Shown here one piece after another: positions 25,244 to 33,724 of a stretch of 44,418 nt of DNA. Numbering within the stretch: the first letter of the stretch is position 1; each line of letters begins with the position of its first letter. Both the position numbers and the translations under genes were made by a program. The stretch comes from an uncultured Bacteroidales bacterium (GTDB lineage Bacteria; Bacteroidota; Bacteroidia; Bacteroidales; P3), in assembly GCA_900318275.1 (NCBI GenBank), contig ONJY01000016.1, forward strand, positions 1 through 44,418, given 5' to 3'. The notes under the pieces were generated by a model. That model was not told the origin of the DNA. It searched no databases and worked only from the letters and a program-made list of their open reading frames with translations.

Positions 25244-25260
25244 AGATTGACGGATAATCG

Positions 25261-25293
25261 ATGGTTGTTACTATACGGCTACTAAACGGCCGG
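25261..25293. repeat. Short 11-bp-period repeat after yfcC
   Basis: Three consecutive 11-mers ATGGTTGTTAC, TATACGGCTAC, TAAACGGCCGG. The second and third are near-copies of the unit TAAACGGCTAC found at 7221, linking two distant arrays. Confidence 0.65.
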
Positions 25294-25304
25294 TAGGAGC
25301 AAGA

Positions 25305-26711
25305 TTAAAAGCCCGGCAATGACATCCAGAGGGTGGGCAGCATCAGCAGGAAGCCGATGACGATGAGCCCGAGGATGAAGCGCCACGCCCATTTGAGCCA
25401 TGTGCCGTAAGGGATGCGCGCAATGCCGAGCACGCCGATGAGGACGCCGCTGGTGGGCGTGAGCATGTTGGTGAAGCCGTCACCGAACTGGAAGGCCAGC
25501 ACCGTTGTCTGCCGCGAGACACCGATTAGGTCGGCGAACTGCGTCATGATGGGCATGGTGAGAGCCGCTTTGGCCGAGCCGCTGGGCATCACGATGTTGA
25601 GCAGCGTCTGGAAGACATACATGACGGCCAGCGACGCCACCTCGCCGGTGTGCGCCAGCGAGCGGCTGAGGCCGTAGAGCAGCGTGTCCATGATGTGGCC
25701 GTCGCGCAGGATGAAGATGATGCCCGAGGCGAGGCCCACGACGAGGGCCGCCGACAAGATGTCCTTGCAGCCGGCAAGGAAGAGCTTGGCGATGTCGTCG
25801 GCCGACTGGCGGTCGATGATGCCGGCAAGGATGCCCATAGCCAGGAAGAGGGCCGAAATCTCGGCTATGTACCACCCCCAGGCAAGGACACCGACGACAA
25901 GGGCGACGATGGTGAGCAGCAAGAGGATGAGGATGAGCACGTGGCGGACGGTGAGGACCGACTGCTCGGTCGACGACGCGCGCTCGCGCCAGTAGTCGTC
26001 GAGCTTGTGCACAGGGCTGCGTTCAGGATTGGCTTTCACACGGGCAGCATACCAAAGCACGAAGGCAATGCCCACAATGGTCAGCACCACCCAGCAGAAG
26101 AAGCGGTATTCGAGGCCCGAGAAGAGCGGCAGGTCGACAATACCCTGCGCTATGCCGATGGTGAAGGGGTTGAGCATAGCTCCTGCAAAGCCCACATGGG
26201 CAGCAACATAGCACATGCAGACACCCACGATACTGTCGTAACCCATCTGGATGGCCAACGGGATGAAGACCACGACGAAGGCTATCGTCTCCTCGCTCAT
26301 GCCGAAGATGGCGCCGAAGAGGCTGAAGAGCAGCATGACAAGCGTGATGATGATATTGTTCACCCCGAGCTTGGCGATGAGCTTGTAGCGGCTCAGCCGT
26401 TGCACACGGCGCAGGAAGGCCATCACACCGACGTCGATGGCGTGGCTGTTGTTGAGTATCCAGAAGGCGCCGCCTACCATGAGGATAAAGATGATGATGT
26501 CGGCTTTGTCGACGAAGCCGTTGAAGAGGGCGCTGAAGATCTGCCACGTCTGGGGTGCGGCGTCGACGCGGTGGAAGGAGTCGTTGACAACGACCTCTCT
26601 CCCACCCTCCACAACACGGGTGTATTCGCCCGCAGGCACCACCCAGGTGAGGACGGCGGCCAGCACGATGAGGGCGAAGACGATGGTGAAGGTATGCGGT
26701 ATTTTCTTCAT
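25305..26711 (-). CDS. YfcC family transporter
   Basis: A 468-residue inner-membrane protein with about 12 hydrophobic helices. The opening MKKIPHTFTIVFALIVLAAV and VVPAGEYTR are characteristic of the YfcC/ArcD-like ion-transporter family, whose members are predicted to move basic amino acids or peptides and C4-dicarboxylates; the substrate is unknown. A long open frame upstream adds an arginine-rich extension that overlaps the CYTH gene, so ATG 26711 is preferred. Start and CYTH stop overlap by 4 nt. A terminator lies downstream. Confidence 0.88.
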   Translation of the reverse strand: MKKIPHTFTIVFALIVLAAVLTWVVPAGEYTRVVEGGREVVVNDSFHRVDAAPQTWQIFSALFNGFVDKADIIIFILMVGGAFWILNNSHAIDVGVMAFLRRVQRLSRYKLIAKLGVNNIIITLVMLLFSLFGAIFGMSEETIAFVVVFIPLAIQMGYDSIVGVCMCYVAAHVGFAGAMLNPFTIGIAQGIVDLPLFSGLEYRFFCWVVLTIVGIAFVLWYAARVKANPERSPVHKLDDYWRERASSTEQSVLTVRHVLILILLLLTIVALVVGVLAWGWYIAEISALFLAMGILAGIIDRQSADDIAKLFLAGCKDILSAALVVGLASGIIFILRDGHIMDTLLYGLSRSLAHTGEVASLAVMYVFQTLLNIVMPSGSAKAALTMPIMTQFADLIGVSRQTTVLAFQFGDGFTNMLTPTSGVLIGVLGIARIPYGTWLKWAWRFILGLIVIGFLLMLPTLWMSLPGF

Positions 26712-27166
26712 AATGAGGCTAAGTAACTGTTGCGGTAACGTGGGTCGGCGCTGACGTCCTCGCCGAACCATGCGGGCGCCACGAAGGCGTCAGCAACCTC
26801 CACCGAGGGAAACTCCACCTCGACAAGGATCAAGCCGTTATGCATGCCGTGGAAGATGTCGAGCTCGGCGGTGAGGCCGTCGTGCAAAGGTATACGGTAG
26901 CGCGTCTTGCTGACGGGATTGCCGTCGCACTTGTCCTTGAGGCGCTCGTAGCTCTCGGCCGAGAGGGCAAACTCCTCTTCGCGGTTCACTATCGCCGTGG
27001 TCGACGTGCGACGCCGCTCTTTGACGGTGAGGATAAAAGTATCGCCCATCCTGCGGATGCGCAAGGTGGGCGATGTACTTAGATAAGCTTGCTCTATCTC
27101 CGTGTGCGGAAAGCTGTCGAGATTGTCCGGCAGCTCACGCACAAGGTATTTGCGCTCTATCTCCAT
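26708..27166 (-). CDS. CYTH-domain protein (triphosphatase-like)
   Basis: A 152-residue CYTH protein that starts MEIERKYLV, the ExExK motif that coordinates the triphosphate and metal (Glu2, Glu4, Lys6). Arg pairs RIRRMG, the acidic strand FILTVKERR and the late LILVEVEFPS complete the eight-stranded tunnel. Bacterial members hydrolyse inorganic triphosphate or thiamine triphosphate; a few make cAMP. The open frame extends upstream, but MEIERK is the family start. The start codon shares a base with the purC stop (TGATG). Confidence 0.9.
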   Translation of the reverse strand: MEIERKYLVRELPDNLDSFPHTEIEQAYLSTSPTLRIRRMGDTFILTVKERRRTSTTAIVNREEEFALSAESYERLKDKCDGNPVSKTRYRIPLHDGLTAELDIFHGMHNGLILVEVEFPSVEVADAFVAPAWFGEDVSADPRYRNSYLASL

Positions 27167-28113
27167 CAGAGCGTCTTGAGGTATTCGGTGACGTTGTGCT
27201 CGATGCGGGCGGCGACGTCGGCGCAGTCGTCGGCCTTCTGGAAGCGCTCGCCGGTGATATGCTCGTAGAGCTCTATGTAGCGGTCGCTGATGCTGTTGAC
27301 AATCTCGTCGGTCATCTCGGGCACCTTCTGGCCTTCCTTGCCCTGGAATCCGTTGTCCATGAGCCATTCGCGGACGAACTCCTTGCTGAGCTGGCGCTGG
27401 TGCTCACCCTTCTTGAGGCGCTCCTCGTAACCGTCGGCGTAGAAGTAGCGGCTGCTGTCGGGAGTGTGTATCTCGTCGATGAGGTATATCTTGCCGTCGC
27501 GCTTGCCGAACTCATACTTAGTGTCGACAAGGATGAGGCCCTTCTCCGCGGCTATCTTGGTGCCACGCTCGAAGAGCTGCAGGGCGTATTTCTCAAGCTG
27601 GTCGTAGTCGTCCTTGTCCACGAGGCCGGAGCGGATGATCTCCTCGCGGCTGATGTTCTCGTCGTGTCCTTCGTCGGCCTTTGTGGTGGGGGTGACTATC
27701 GGGGTCGGAAACTTCTGGTTCTCGACCATACCCTCGGGCAGCTGCACGCCGCAGAGGGTGCGTGCGCCGGCCTTATACTCACGCCAGGCGCTGCCGGCGA
27801 GGTAGCCACGCACAATCATCTCCACACGGAAACCTTCGCACTTGAGGCCCACGGTGACCATCGGGTCGGGGGTGGCGAGTTTCCAGTTGGGCAGTATGTC
27901 GGCGGTGGCGTCAAGGAACTTGGCGGCAATCTGGTTCAGCACCTGCCCTTTGTAGGGTATGCCTTTGGGCAGCACAACGTCGAAGGCCGAGATACGGTCG
28001 CTGACGACCATAGCCATATACTTGTCGTCGATGTTATAGACATCGCGCACTTTGCCCACATAGAGGCTCTTCTGCTTCGGGAAGTTGAAGTTTGTCTTAA
28101 CGATTGCGTTCAT
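27166..28113 (-). CDS. purC: Phosphoribosylaminoimidazole-succinocarboxamide synthase
   Basis: A 315-residue purine-biosynthesis enzyme joining CAIR and aspartate with ATP to form SAICAR. Diagnostic segments are [49 protein letters not shown] and [13 protein letters not shown]. At about 315 residues it belongs to the longer PurC form found in Bacteroidota rather than the 240-residue E. coli type. It is 6 nt downstream of rsmD and overlaps the CYTH gene by one base; no other pur gene is in the window. Confidence 0.96.
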   Translation of the reverse strand: MNAIVKTNFNFPKQKSLYVGKVRDVYNIDDKYMAMVVSDRISAFDVVLPKGIPYKGQVLNQIAAKFLDATADILPNWKLATPDPMVTVGLKCEGFRVEMIVRGYLAGSAWREYKAGARTLCGVQLPEGMVENQKFPTPIVTPTTKADEGHDENISREEIIRSGLVDKDDYDQLEKYALQLFERGTKIAAEKGLILVDTKYEFGKRDGKIYLIDEIHTPDSSRYFYADGYEERLKKGEHQRQLSKEFVREWLMDNGFQGKEGQKVPEMTDEIVNSISDRYIELYEHITGERFQKADDCADVAARIEHNVTEYLKTL

Positions 28114-28119
28114 AATATG

Positions 28120-28665
28120 TTATTCTTCTAATTTGTTTGCAAAAAAAGTGAAGTTGACCTTGCCATAGTTGCGGTGCTGCCAGAAGTGCTGGTGCTCCTC
28201 GAAAGAGTATTCGCGCGGATGCTCGAGGATGAAGATGCCGTCTTCGGTCAGCACCTGACGTTCGAAGATAAGGTCGGGCAGCGTGGCAAGCCCCTCGATG
28301 GCATAAGGAGGGTCGGCAAAGACAATGTCGAACTTGCGGTTGGCGCGTTTCAGCAAGTCGAAGACATCGGCGCGTACCACGTGCATGTTACGCACATCCA
28401 TGCGGCCACACTCGGCCTTAATATAGTCGGTGCATTGCGCGTTGATGTCGATGCTTGTCACCTCGCGCACTCCGCGAGACACGAACTCGAAGCTCACCGC
28501 ACCTGTACCGGCAAAAAGGTCCATCACAGAGCACTCCTCATAGTCAACATAGTTGTTGAGGATGTTGAACAAGCTCTCGCGCGCCATATCGGTGGTGGGG
28601 CGCACAGGCAGGTTCTGTGGCGGGTTGAGCCGCCGTCCTCTGAGGCTACCGGCAATGATGCGCAT
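28120..28665 (-). CDS. rsmD: 16S rRNA (guanine966-N2)-methyltransferase
   Basis: A 181-residue SAM-dependent methyltransferase acting on the assembled small subunit. The start MRIIAGSLRGRRL and PTTDMARESLFNIL are characteristic of RsmD. The SAM motif is DLFAGTGAVSFE, and the catalytic motif DPPY lies in VFADPPYAIEG. Only 2 nt separate it from the DUF3822 gene upstream, a pairing common in Bacteroidota. Confidence 0.94.
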   Translation of the reverse strand: MRIIAGSLRGRRLNPPQNLPVRPTTDMARESLFNILNNYVDYEECSVMDLFAGTGAVSFEFVSRGVREVTSIDINAQCTDYIKAECGRMDVRNMHVVRADVFDLLKRANRKFDIVFADPPYAIEGLATLPDLIFERQVLTEDGIFILEHPREYSFEEHQHFWQHRNYGKVNFTFFANKLEE

Positions 28666-28667
28666 GC

Positions 28668-29480
28668 TTACATAAGGATTAAGGCGTACTTGTAGGTGCG
28701 GAGTTTCTTGAACTCATCGTTAGCGAAACGTGTCGCCTCGCCGCCATAAAGGGTTGTCTTGGGGAAGTAAGGCCGCATCGCGGCGAAGAGCTCACGGTCC
28801 ACATCGCCGCAGAGCATCAGCTCGGTGTTGCCGCCGTCAATCTCGCAGGCCTTCACCACCTCCATGAGGCGGAACATAGCCTCCTCGGTGCTCTCGCAGC
28901 GCAGGGTGTTGCCAAAGACATAGCGACCCTCCTTACAGACGGCGATATCCACCATGTATCCGCGCCAGTGGGCGAAAAGCAGCGGATGGCTCTTGCTGCG
29001 ATCCATGAGCTTCACCATCTTGGCATGCTGGTGCATCACCGTAAGACCCGGCAGCGCCACCTTGAAAGCCATTGCCAGCTGGTCGTTGCCGGCGAAGACG
29101 GCGGTGGAGCCTATAGCTTTGCTGTGACAGGTCATCAACGACAGAGCGCTGCCGCCCACAAGCTTCAGATACTGTCTGTTGGCGGTGATGGAATAAAGCT
29201 CGTCGGGCACCCATGTGCTCTCGTCGCTCAGGACTATCAACTCCATGGACTTGTATGCCAGAGGCTGGATGCCTACTTCGGCGAAGAAAGCCTTAACCTG
29301 GCGCGTGGCATCGGTTATAGTGGCAGCATGCGCTCCTTCGGCCACGCCGAAAGTCAGCAACATATCCGACGCTGTCGTTTCCGAAAAAGAAAATCCATTG
29401 GCCCCGAGGCAAATGGATAATCTTTTATCTTGCGCGACATTGTAGCCGGAGGTGGCAATCAGTGTCTTGCAACTATACAT
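28668..29480 (-). CDS. DUF3822 family protein
   Basis: A 270-residue soluble protein matching DUF3822, a Bacteroidota family of unknown function; I recall a structural-genomics member described as actin-like/ATPase-fold. The segments CLGANGFSFSETTAS and AYKSMELIVLSDESTWVP are typical. No P-loop or clear catalytic motif can be read. It sits between the pilin-like gene (4 nt away) and rsmD (2 nt), a layout that suggests a link to translation, but this is an inference. Confidence 0.85.
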   Translation of the reverse strand: MYSCKTLIATSGYNVAQDKRLSICLGANGFSFSETTASDMLLTFGVAEGAHAATITDATRQVKAFFAEVGIQPLAYKSMELIVLSDESTWVPDELYSITANRQYLKLVGGSALSLMTCHSKAIGSTAVFAGNDQLAMAFKVALPGLTVMHQHAKMVKLMDRSKSHPLLFAHWRGYMVDIAVCKEGRYVFGNTLRCESTEEAMFRLMEVVKACEIDGGNTELMLCGDVDRELFAAMRPYFPKTTLYGGEATRFANDEFKKLRTYKYALILM

Positions 29481-29483
29481 TGT

Positions 29484-30182
29484 TTACTCGAAATTACCGT
29501 CCGTAACGGCCTGGGTCATGTCGCCGACCTTCCAGCCAGCGTAGCGGCCATTCACTTTATTAATCTCGGCGATTTTGTTCACCACCTGCTGGTGGTCCAT
29601 ATCGCTCAGCAGCACTGCCAGCGGCACCTTGCACTCGAACACGGGCACCATGAAACCGCTCTTGTCGATCATGCCGGCCTGGAGCTCAAACTCGTTCTTC
29701 TCGCTCTTGGGATAGGGCACGTAGCGCAGGTTCATGATCTGCTCGTCGCTCATCTGCACAGTGTGGCCAGTGGCGTCTATGGTGTTGAGTTTCTTGTCTT
29801 CGCGGAGTTTGGCGATGGGGTTGATAAACACCTCCTGGCGGCTGACATAGCCTTTTTCGACAGCCTCTTTCTCGGGCACCTCGTTGATGTCGACGTCGGC
29901 GGGGATCTTGTCGTAGTTGGTCACCTTGACAATAGTCTTCATGCTGTCCTCGTTCATCAGGCGGTTGATGAGAGTGTCGAAGCTGCCGGTATAAGTGCCG
30001 TAGGTCACCTTGTAGGCATCCTCAAGGGCGCGGATAGCTTTCAGCTTCTCGGCGCAAGCATCGCGACGCTTGTTGTACTCGTTCTCGAAACGCACGGGTT
30101 TCTGGATGCTGTTGTACAGCAGATAGGCCAAGGCGACGATGACGACGCCCAACAGAATCTGAATGATAGTTCTACCTTTCAT
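29484..30182 (-). CDS. Pilin-like single-pass protein, unknown function
   Basis: A 232-residue protein with one N-terminal membrane helix (residues about 6-24, IIQILLGVVIVALAYLLY). A long charged helix follows (FENEYNKRRDACAEKLKAIR) and then the segment AYKVTYGTYTGSFDTL, which recalls the alpha-1 helix and globular start of type IV pseudopilins. There is no prepilin-peptidase glycine/glutamate motif, so true pilin processing is unlikely. The C-terminal half is mixed and unrecognised. It has its own TATCTTTG promoter and is the first gene of the run to yfcC. Confidence 0.75.
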   Translation of the reverse strand: MKGRTIIQILLGVVIVALAYLLYNSIQKPVRFENEYNKRRDACAEKLKAIRALEDAYKVTYGTYTGSFDTLINRLMNEDSMKTIVKVTNYDKIPADVDINEVPEKEAVEKGYVSRQEVFINPIAKLREDKKLNTIDATGHTVQMSDEQIMNLRYVPYPKSEKNEFELQAGMIDKSGFMVPVFECKVPLAVLLSDMDHQQVVNKIAEINKVNGRYAGWKVGDMTQAVTDGNFE

Positions 30183-30229
30183 CTTACAATAATATAGTTA
30201 TTATGATTTATACACATCTAAATCGGGTG

Positions 30230-30237
30230 CAAAGATA
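30230..30237 (-). promoter_or_regulatory. Promoter -7 box for the pilin-like gene
   Basis: The minus strand reads TATCTTTG (TAnnTTTG consensus), about 48 nt upstream of the start codon. No TTG is found at the ideal -33 distance. It would drive the pilin-like, DUF3822, rsmD, purC, CYTH and yfcC genes. Confidence 0.68.
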
Positions 30238-30324
30238 CGAAGAAAAAATCAATCCACACACATTATTTTTCAAAAAAAAACTCTGCCAACACCAATAATA
30301 CTGTCATACAAACACATATATACT

Positions 30325-31092
30325 TCACAGCCGACCTTCCCGCACAACGTCGTGCAGCGTCAACGCACCACTCTTGGGGTCGTATACAGCGTAGTTGCGG
30401 TTCAGCAGCCAGTCGCCAATGTTCACATACACGCAGCCGTCGGCAATCTCGCGCGTCAGCGGCGTATGGCGGTGGCCGAAAACACAGTAGTCAATCTTCT
30501 CCCGCTGCAGTCGGTCCTTGCAGTAGATGACAATCCCCTCGCGGTCGTCACCCATATAGTGCAGACAGTCCTCGCGGGCGTGCTTCTCTTTGTTGCTGTC
30601 GCTCCAACGGTTGGCTATGGGGAAGGTCCACGACTGGGGCAACATGGCGAAGAGGCGCTGGTTGAGCCTGCTGCGGAACACTTTGCGCAGCATGTCGAAC
30701 TGCTTGTCCAGGTGTCCCAACCCGTCGCCGTGCCCTATGAGGAGGCGCTTGCCGCCAATCTCGAACAACTCCGGTTCATCGTGCATCTGCGCGCCACACT
30801 CTTTCTCGAGGTAGTCGAACATCCACATGTCGTGGTTGCCTATGAAGAAGTGCAGCTCCACACCCGCATCGCTCATCTCTGCCAGCTTGCCCAACAGGCG
30901 CACATGGCCGCGCGGCACTACATAGCGGTAGGTGAACCAGAAGTCGAACATATCGCCCAGCAGGAAGAGCGTCTTGCAGTCGTCCTTGATGCTGTCGAGC
31001 CAACAGCAGAGCTGCCGCTCACGTTCCCGCGAGTCGGCACCGCTGCCAAGATGCGCATCCGATATGAAATAGACCTTATCTCTCACCGCCAA
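30325..31092 (-). CDS. lpxH: UDP-2,3-diacylglucosamine diphosphatase
   Basis: A 255-residue calcineurin-like phosphoesterase of lipid A synthesis, splitting UDP-2,3-diacylglucosamine into lipid X and UMP. Metal motifs are ISDAHLG (Asp12, His14), GDMFDFW, GNHDMW, GHGDG and FGHRHTP, all in the expected order. There is no in-frame ATG: translation must use TTG 31092 (shown) or GTG 31086 two codons later. The heptamer array directly upstream overlaps the proposed start, so the usual leader is replaced by repeat sequence. Confidence 0.92.
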   Translation of the reverse strand: MAVRDKVYFISDAHLGSGADSRERERQLCCWLDSIKDDCKTLFLLGDMFDFWFTYRYVVPRGHVRLLGKLAEMSDAGVELHFFIGNHDMWMFDYLEKECGAQMHDEPELFEIGGKRLLIGHGDGLGHLDKQFDMLRKVFRSRLNQRLFAMLPQSWTFPIANRWSDSNKEKHAREDCLHYMGDDREGIVIYCKDRLQREKIDYCVFGHRHTPLTREIADGCVYVNIGDWLLNRNYAVYDPKSGALTLHDVVREGRL

Positions 31093-31126
31093 ACTTTTAA
31101 CTCATAACTCTTAACTCATAACTTAA
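31092..31126. repeat. 7-bp-period array at the lpxH start
   Basis: Five heptamers in register: AACTTTT, AACTCAT, AACTCTT, AACTCAT, AACTTAA. They fill most of the 43-nt gap between the EnvC-like gene and lpxH. Confidence 0.82.
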
Positions 31127-31135
31127 ACTCCCCGG

Positions 31136-32398
31136 CTACCTCAGCCAGTTGCGCGGGTTTTGCGACGAAGTGCCTTTCCACAGCTGGAAGCTGAACTCCG
31201 CCACACCGTCGCTGTTGGTATACACCGTGCCAAGGTTTTGCTTCGTTGTCACCTTTGCACCCTCACGCACAGTCACATTGCCCAGATTCGTGTACACGGA
31301 CATATACTCTCCGTGACGGATGATGATACCCTTGGTGCCGTTGGGGCAGGTGAACACTCGGCTCACCGTCCCTTCAAAGACGCTCTGCACCGGGGTACCG
31401 GTCTTGCACACCAGGTCGATGCCGTTGTTCATGTTCTGGCCGCCCGACGAGTGCGTGTAGCGCCCGTATTCGCGCGCCACCTTGTTGTAGGTCACCGGCC
31501 AAGGAAGACGTCCTTTGTTGGAGGCGAAATCAGAGCTCAGCGCCACGTCCACGTTGCTGGGCTTCGTGGTGGTGCCGCCTGTCGCCGCTTTCTTACGGCT
31601 CTTGGCAATCTCCTCGTTGATAATCTTCTGTATCTGCTGCTGCAGCTGACGTTTCTGCTTCTCCTTCTTGTTTATCTGCGCCTGCAGGTCTTTCTCCTGC
31701 TGCTTGCTCTTCTTCAGGCTCTGCTGACGCTCTTTCTGTTCACGCGCCAGCTCGTCCTTGTGTTTCTTCTCCTGGGCCAGCAGGGTCGTCGTCTCGCGCT
31801 GCTGACGCGCCAGGTCTACACCGGCATCGTGCAGCTCCACCTCCTTCTGGCGGATGTGGGCGGCCTGACGGCGGCGGTAGCGGCTGTAGTCGCGGAAATA
31901 CTTGGTGCGCAGATATGCGGTGTTGTAGCTCTTGGTGTCAAGCAGCAACACCATCTTGTCGAGGGCGCCGCGCTCTCCGTAGAGCACACGCACCACATGG
32001 GCGTACTCGCGCTTCATAGAGTCCACCTGACTCTGCATCAGCGTGATGCTGTCCTGCGTCTGCGTCATCTGCAGTCCTAGCAGGTTCAGCTGTCCGCTGA
32101 TGTTGTTTATCAGCTTGGTGCGCTCACCTATCTTCTTGTCCAGCAGGTTTATCTGTTGCTGGTTGTTGCGGCTGTTCTTCTTGGCCTTGCTCAGGTCGCC
32201 CGAGAGCTTCTTCAGCTCCTGCTCCACCTGGGCCTTGTCCTTCTCCAGCTGCTGTTTCGACTGGCCGAAGGCCGGGGTGAAAGGTAAAACGGGAAGGATG
32301 AGAGCCAGCGCCATCACTATGATGCGGCAGCCACCATTCACATTCGACCTTTCACCTCTCACCTTGCGCTTACCAGTTGAGAATTTTCTTGAAGTCAT
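31136..32398 (-). CDS. EnvC-like murein hydrolase activator (degenerate M23/LytM domain)
   Basis: A 420-residue envelope protein: signal peptide (MALALILPVLPFTPAFGQ region), a long coiled coil (about residues 48-265, rich in K, E, Q) and a C-terminal LytM domain. The zinc residues are lost: the usual HxxxD site reads MNNGIDL (His replaced by Asn) and the usual HxH site reads AEFSFQLW. So, like EnvC of E. coli, it should activate amidases rather than cut wall itself. The start is uncertain: ATG 32398 overlaps pfk by 29 nt and reads through a heptamer array; GTG 32341 or ATG 32314 are alternatives. Confidence 0.86.
   Translation of the reverse strand: MTSRKFSTGKRKVRGERSNVNGGCRIIVMALALILPVLPFTPAFGQSKQQLEKDKAQVEQELKKLSGDLSKAKKNSRNNQQQINLLDKKIGERTKLINNISGQLNLLGLQMTQTQDSITLMQSQVDSMKREYAHVVRVLYGERGALDKMVLLLDTKSYNTAYLRTKYFRDYSRYRRRQAAHIRQKEVELHDAGVDLARQQRETTTLLAQEKKHKDELAREQKERQQSLKKSKQQEKDLQAQINKKEKQKRQLQQQIQKIINEEIAKSRKKAATGGTTTKPSNVDVALSSDFASNKGRLPWPVTYNKVAREYGRYTHSSGGQNMNNGIDLVCKTGTPVQSVFEGTVSRVFTCPNGTKGIIIRHGEYMSVYTNLGNVTVREGAKVTTKQNLGTVYTNSDGVAEFSFQLWKGTSSQNPRNWLR
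32333..32367. repeat. 7-bp-period array between pfk and the EnvC-like gene
   Basis: Five heptamers ACCATTC, ACATTCG, ACCTTTC, ACCTCTC, ACCTTGC begin 3 nt beyond the pfk stop. Read on the minus strand they give GGTGAGAGGTGAAAGG, which could act as a ribosome-binding site for GTG 32341. Confidence 0.7.
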
Positions 32399-33599
32399 AC
32401 TCCTCGGGGTTGGGCAGGTACTTCTTCGCTGCCTCGTAGTCGGCGGGCGTGATGTAGTCCATGATATCGTTCACGTAGCTCTGCACCTTGTTGGAGTTCA
32501 CGTTGACCAGGCGCGGCGGTATCTTGCCGGTCTCGGGGTCTTGCAGGTCTTTGAGGTACAGCGGCGACACAGCACCCTGCTGGTCCACATACACCATGCA
32601 GCCCGTGCAGCCCTGGTTGTAGAGCGTGTGCACACCCATACCCATCAGCGAACAGTAGGTCAGGTCGAAGGCGATGGGAGTGTGGCAACGTATCTCATAG
32701 CCAATTTCCACGGGACGAGTCTTCACCTTCAGACCGATTTCCTTGGCCTTGCGCTCCAGCAGGTCGTTGAAGATGTGAGCCTTCGACACCTTGCCCAGTT
32801 CGGGATGGCCGTGCTCGTCGTAGCTGAAATGGATGCCCGAGTTCTTGATTTCCTCGTCGCTCAGCGAGTGGAACACACCCTCCGAGATCATAGCGGCGCC
32901 GTAGTTGATGCCCATCAACTTGCGCTTCACAATACAGCTGACAACCATGTTGATAATCTTGTCGACGGTGATTTCAGTCTTATTGAAAAACTCAGGTATG
33001 ATGACCATCGGGTAGTGGCATGCGCCTGCGATGCCGAGGGCCAGGTGGCCGGCCGAGCGGCCCATGGCGCTGACCACGAACCAGTTCTCGCTGGTGCGGG
33101 CGTCTTCCATTACGGCGGTGGCCAGCACGCAGCCCTGCGCCTTGGCGCTGTTGTAGCCGAAAGTGGGGCTCGAGTTGGGCAGCGGCAGGTCGTTGTCGAT
33201 GGTCTTGGGCACATGGATGTTGGCTATCGGGTAGTGCTTGTCGGCCAGGAACTTGGCTATGCGGTTGGCCGTGCTGGCGGTGTCGTCGCCGCCGACGGTG
33301 ACCAGCAGCTTTATCTCGTTGTCGGTGAAGAGTTTGAGGTTGAAGCGCTGCTCAAAGTCCTCGGGAGTGGGTTTGAAACGGCTCATCTTCAGGATGCTGC
33401 CACCCTTGTTGAAAATCTCGTCGGCCGTGAGGAAATCGAGGTCCTGCATGCGGGGCTTGTCGGTGAACAAGGCGCTATAGCCGCCATGCAAGCCGATGAC
33501 GCGATAGCCGTCGCGCAGGAAAGTCTTGGCCACCGAGGCCACCACAGTGTTCATTCCGGGAGCGGGACCGCCGCCCGTGAGTATTGCTATGCTTTTCAT
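32370..33599 (-). CDS. Phosphofructokinase, pyrophosphate-dependent type
   Basis: A 409-residue glycolytic kinase acting on fructose 6-phosphate. The motif GGDD at residues 103-106 and Lys132 in PKTIDND replace the Gly residues (E. coli 104 and 124) that mark ATP-dependent PFK; both changes are the hallmark of pyrophosphate-dependent enzymes. MGRSAGHLAL matches the F6P-binding region. Start ATG 33599 fits MKSIAILTGGGPAPGMN; the longer frame upstream is not conserved. It leads the EnvC-like gene and overlaps it. Confidence 0.9.
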   Translation of the reverse strand: MKSIAILTGGGPAPGMNTVVASVAKTFLRDGYRVIGLHGGYSALFTDKPRMQDLDFLTADEIFNKGGSILKMSRFKPTPEDFEQRFNLKLFTDNEIKLLVTVGGDDTASTANRIAKFLADKHYPIANIHVPKTIDNDLPLPNSSPTFGYNSAKAQGCVLATAVMEDARTSENWFVVSAMGRSAGHLALGIAGACHYPMVIIPEFFNKTEITVDKIINMVVSCIVKRKLMGINYGAAMISEGVFHSLSDEEIKNSGIHFSYDEHGHPELGKVSKAHIFNDLLERKAKEIGLKVKTRPVEIGYEIRCHTPIAFDLTYCSLMGMGVHTLYNQGCTGCMVYVDQQGAVSPLYLKDLQDPETGKIPPRLVNVNSNKVQSYVNDIMDYITPADYEAAKKYLPNPEEYDFKKILNW

Positions 33600-33724
33600 A
33601 CCTTTATAATTAAAATTTATGTCTTTAACGCCACTGGATATATAATATTGTGTCAACCTTCAAAAAAAAAACAACACCAACTTTCCTCCCTTTCCATACG
33701 CCCTCGATATGGAGTTGGTACGGC

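Larger units (their letters stand above)
24841..25304. other. Intergenic region between yfcC and gyrA
   Basis: No gene. In minus-strand order it holds a short 11-bp-period repeat and the yfcC terminator, then a long 11-bp-period array that folds into a hairpin, a C-rich stretch and the gyrA promoter. Confidence 0.75.

Noticed and set aside
24815-25285. Open frame across the gyrA upstream array
   Set aside because: It begins inside gyrA on the other strand and translates the repeat units and the terminator stem; there is no homology.
26712-26771. N-terminal extension of YfcC
   Set aside because: The arginine-rich extension overlaps the CYTH gene in another frame, and the family begins at MKKIPHTF.
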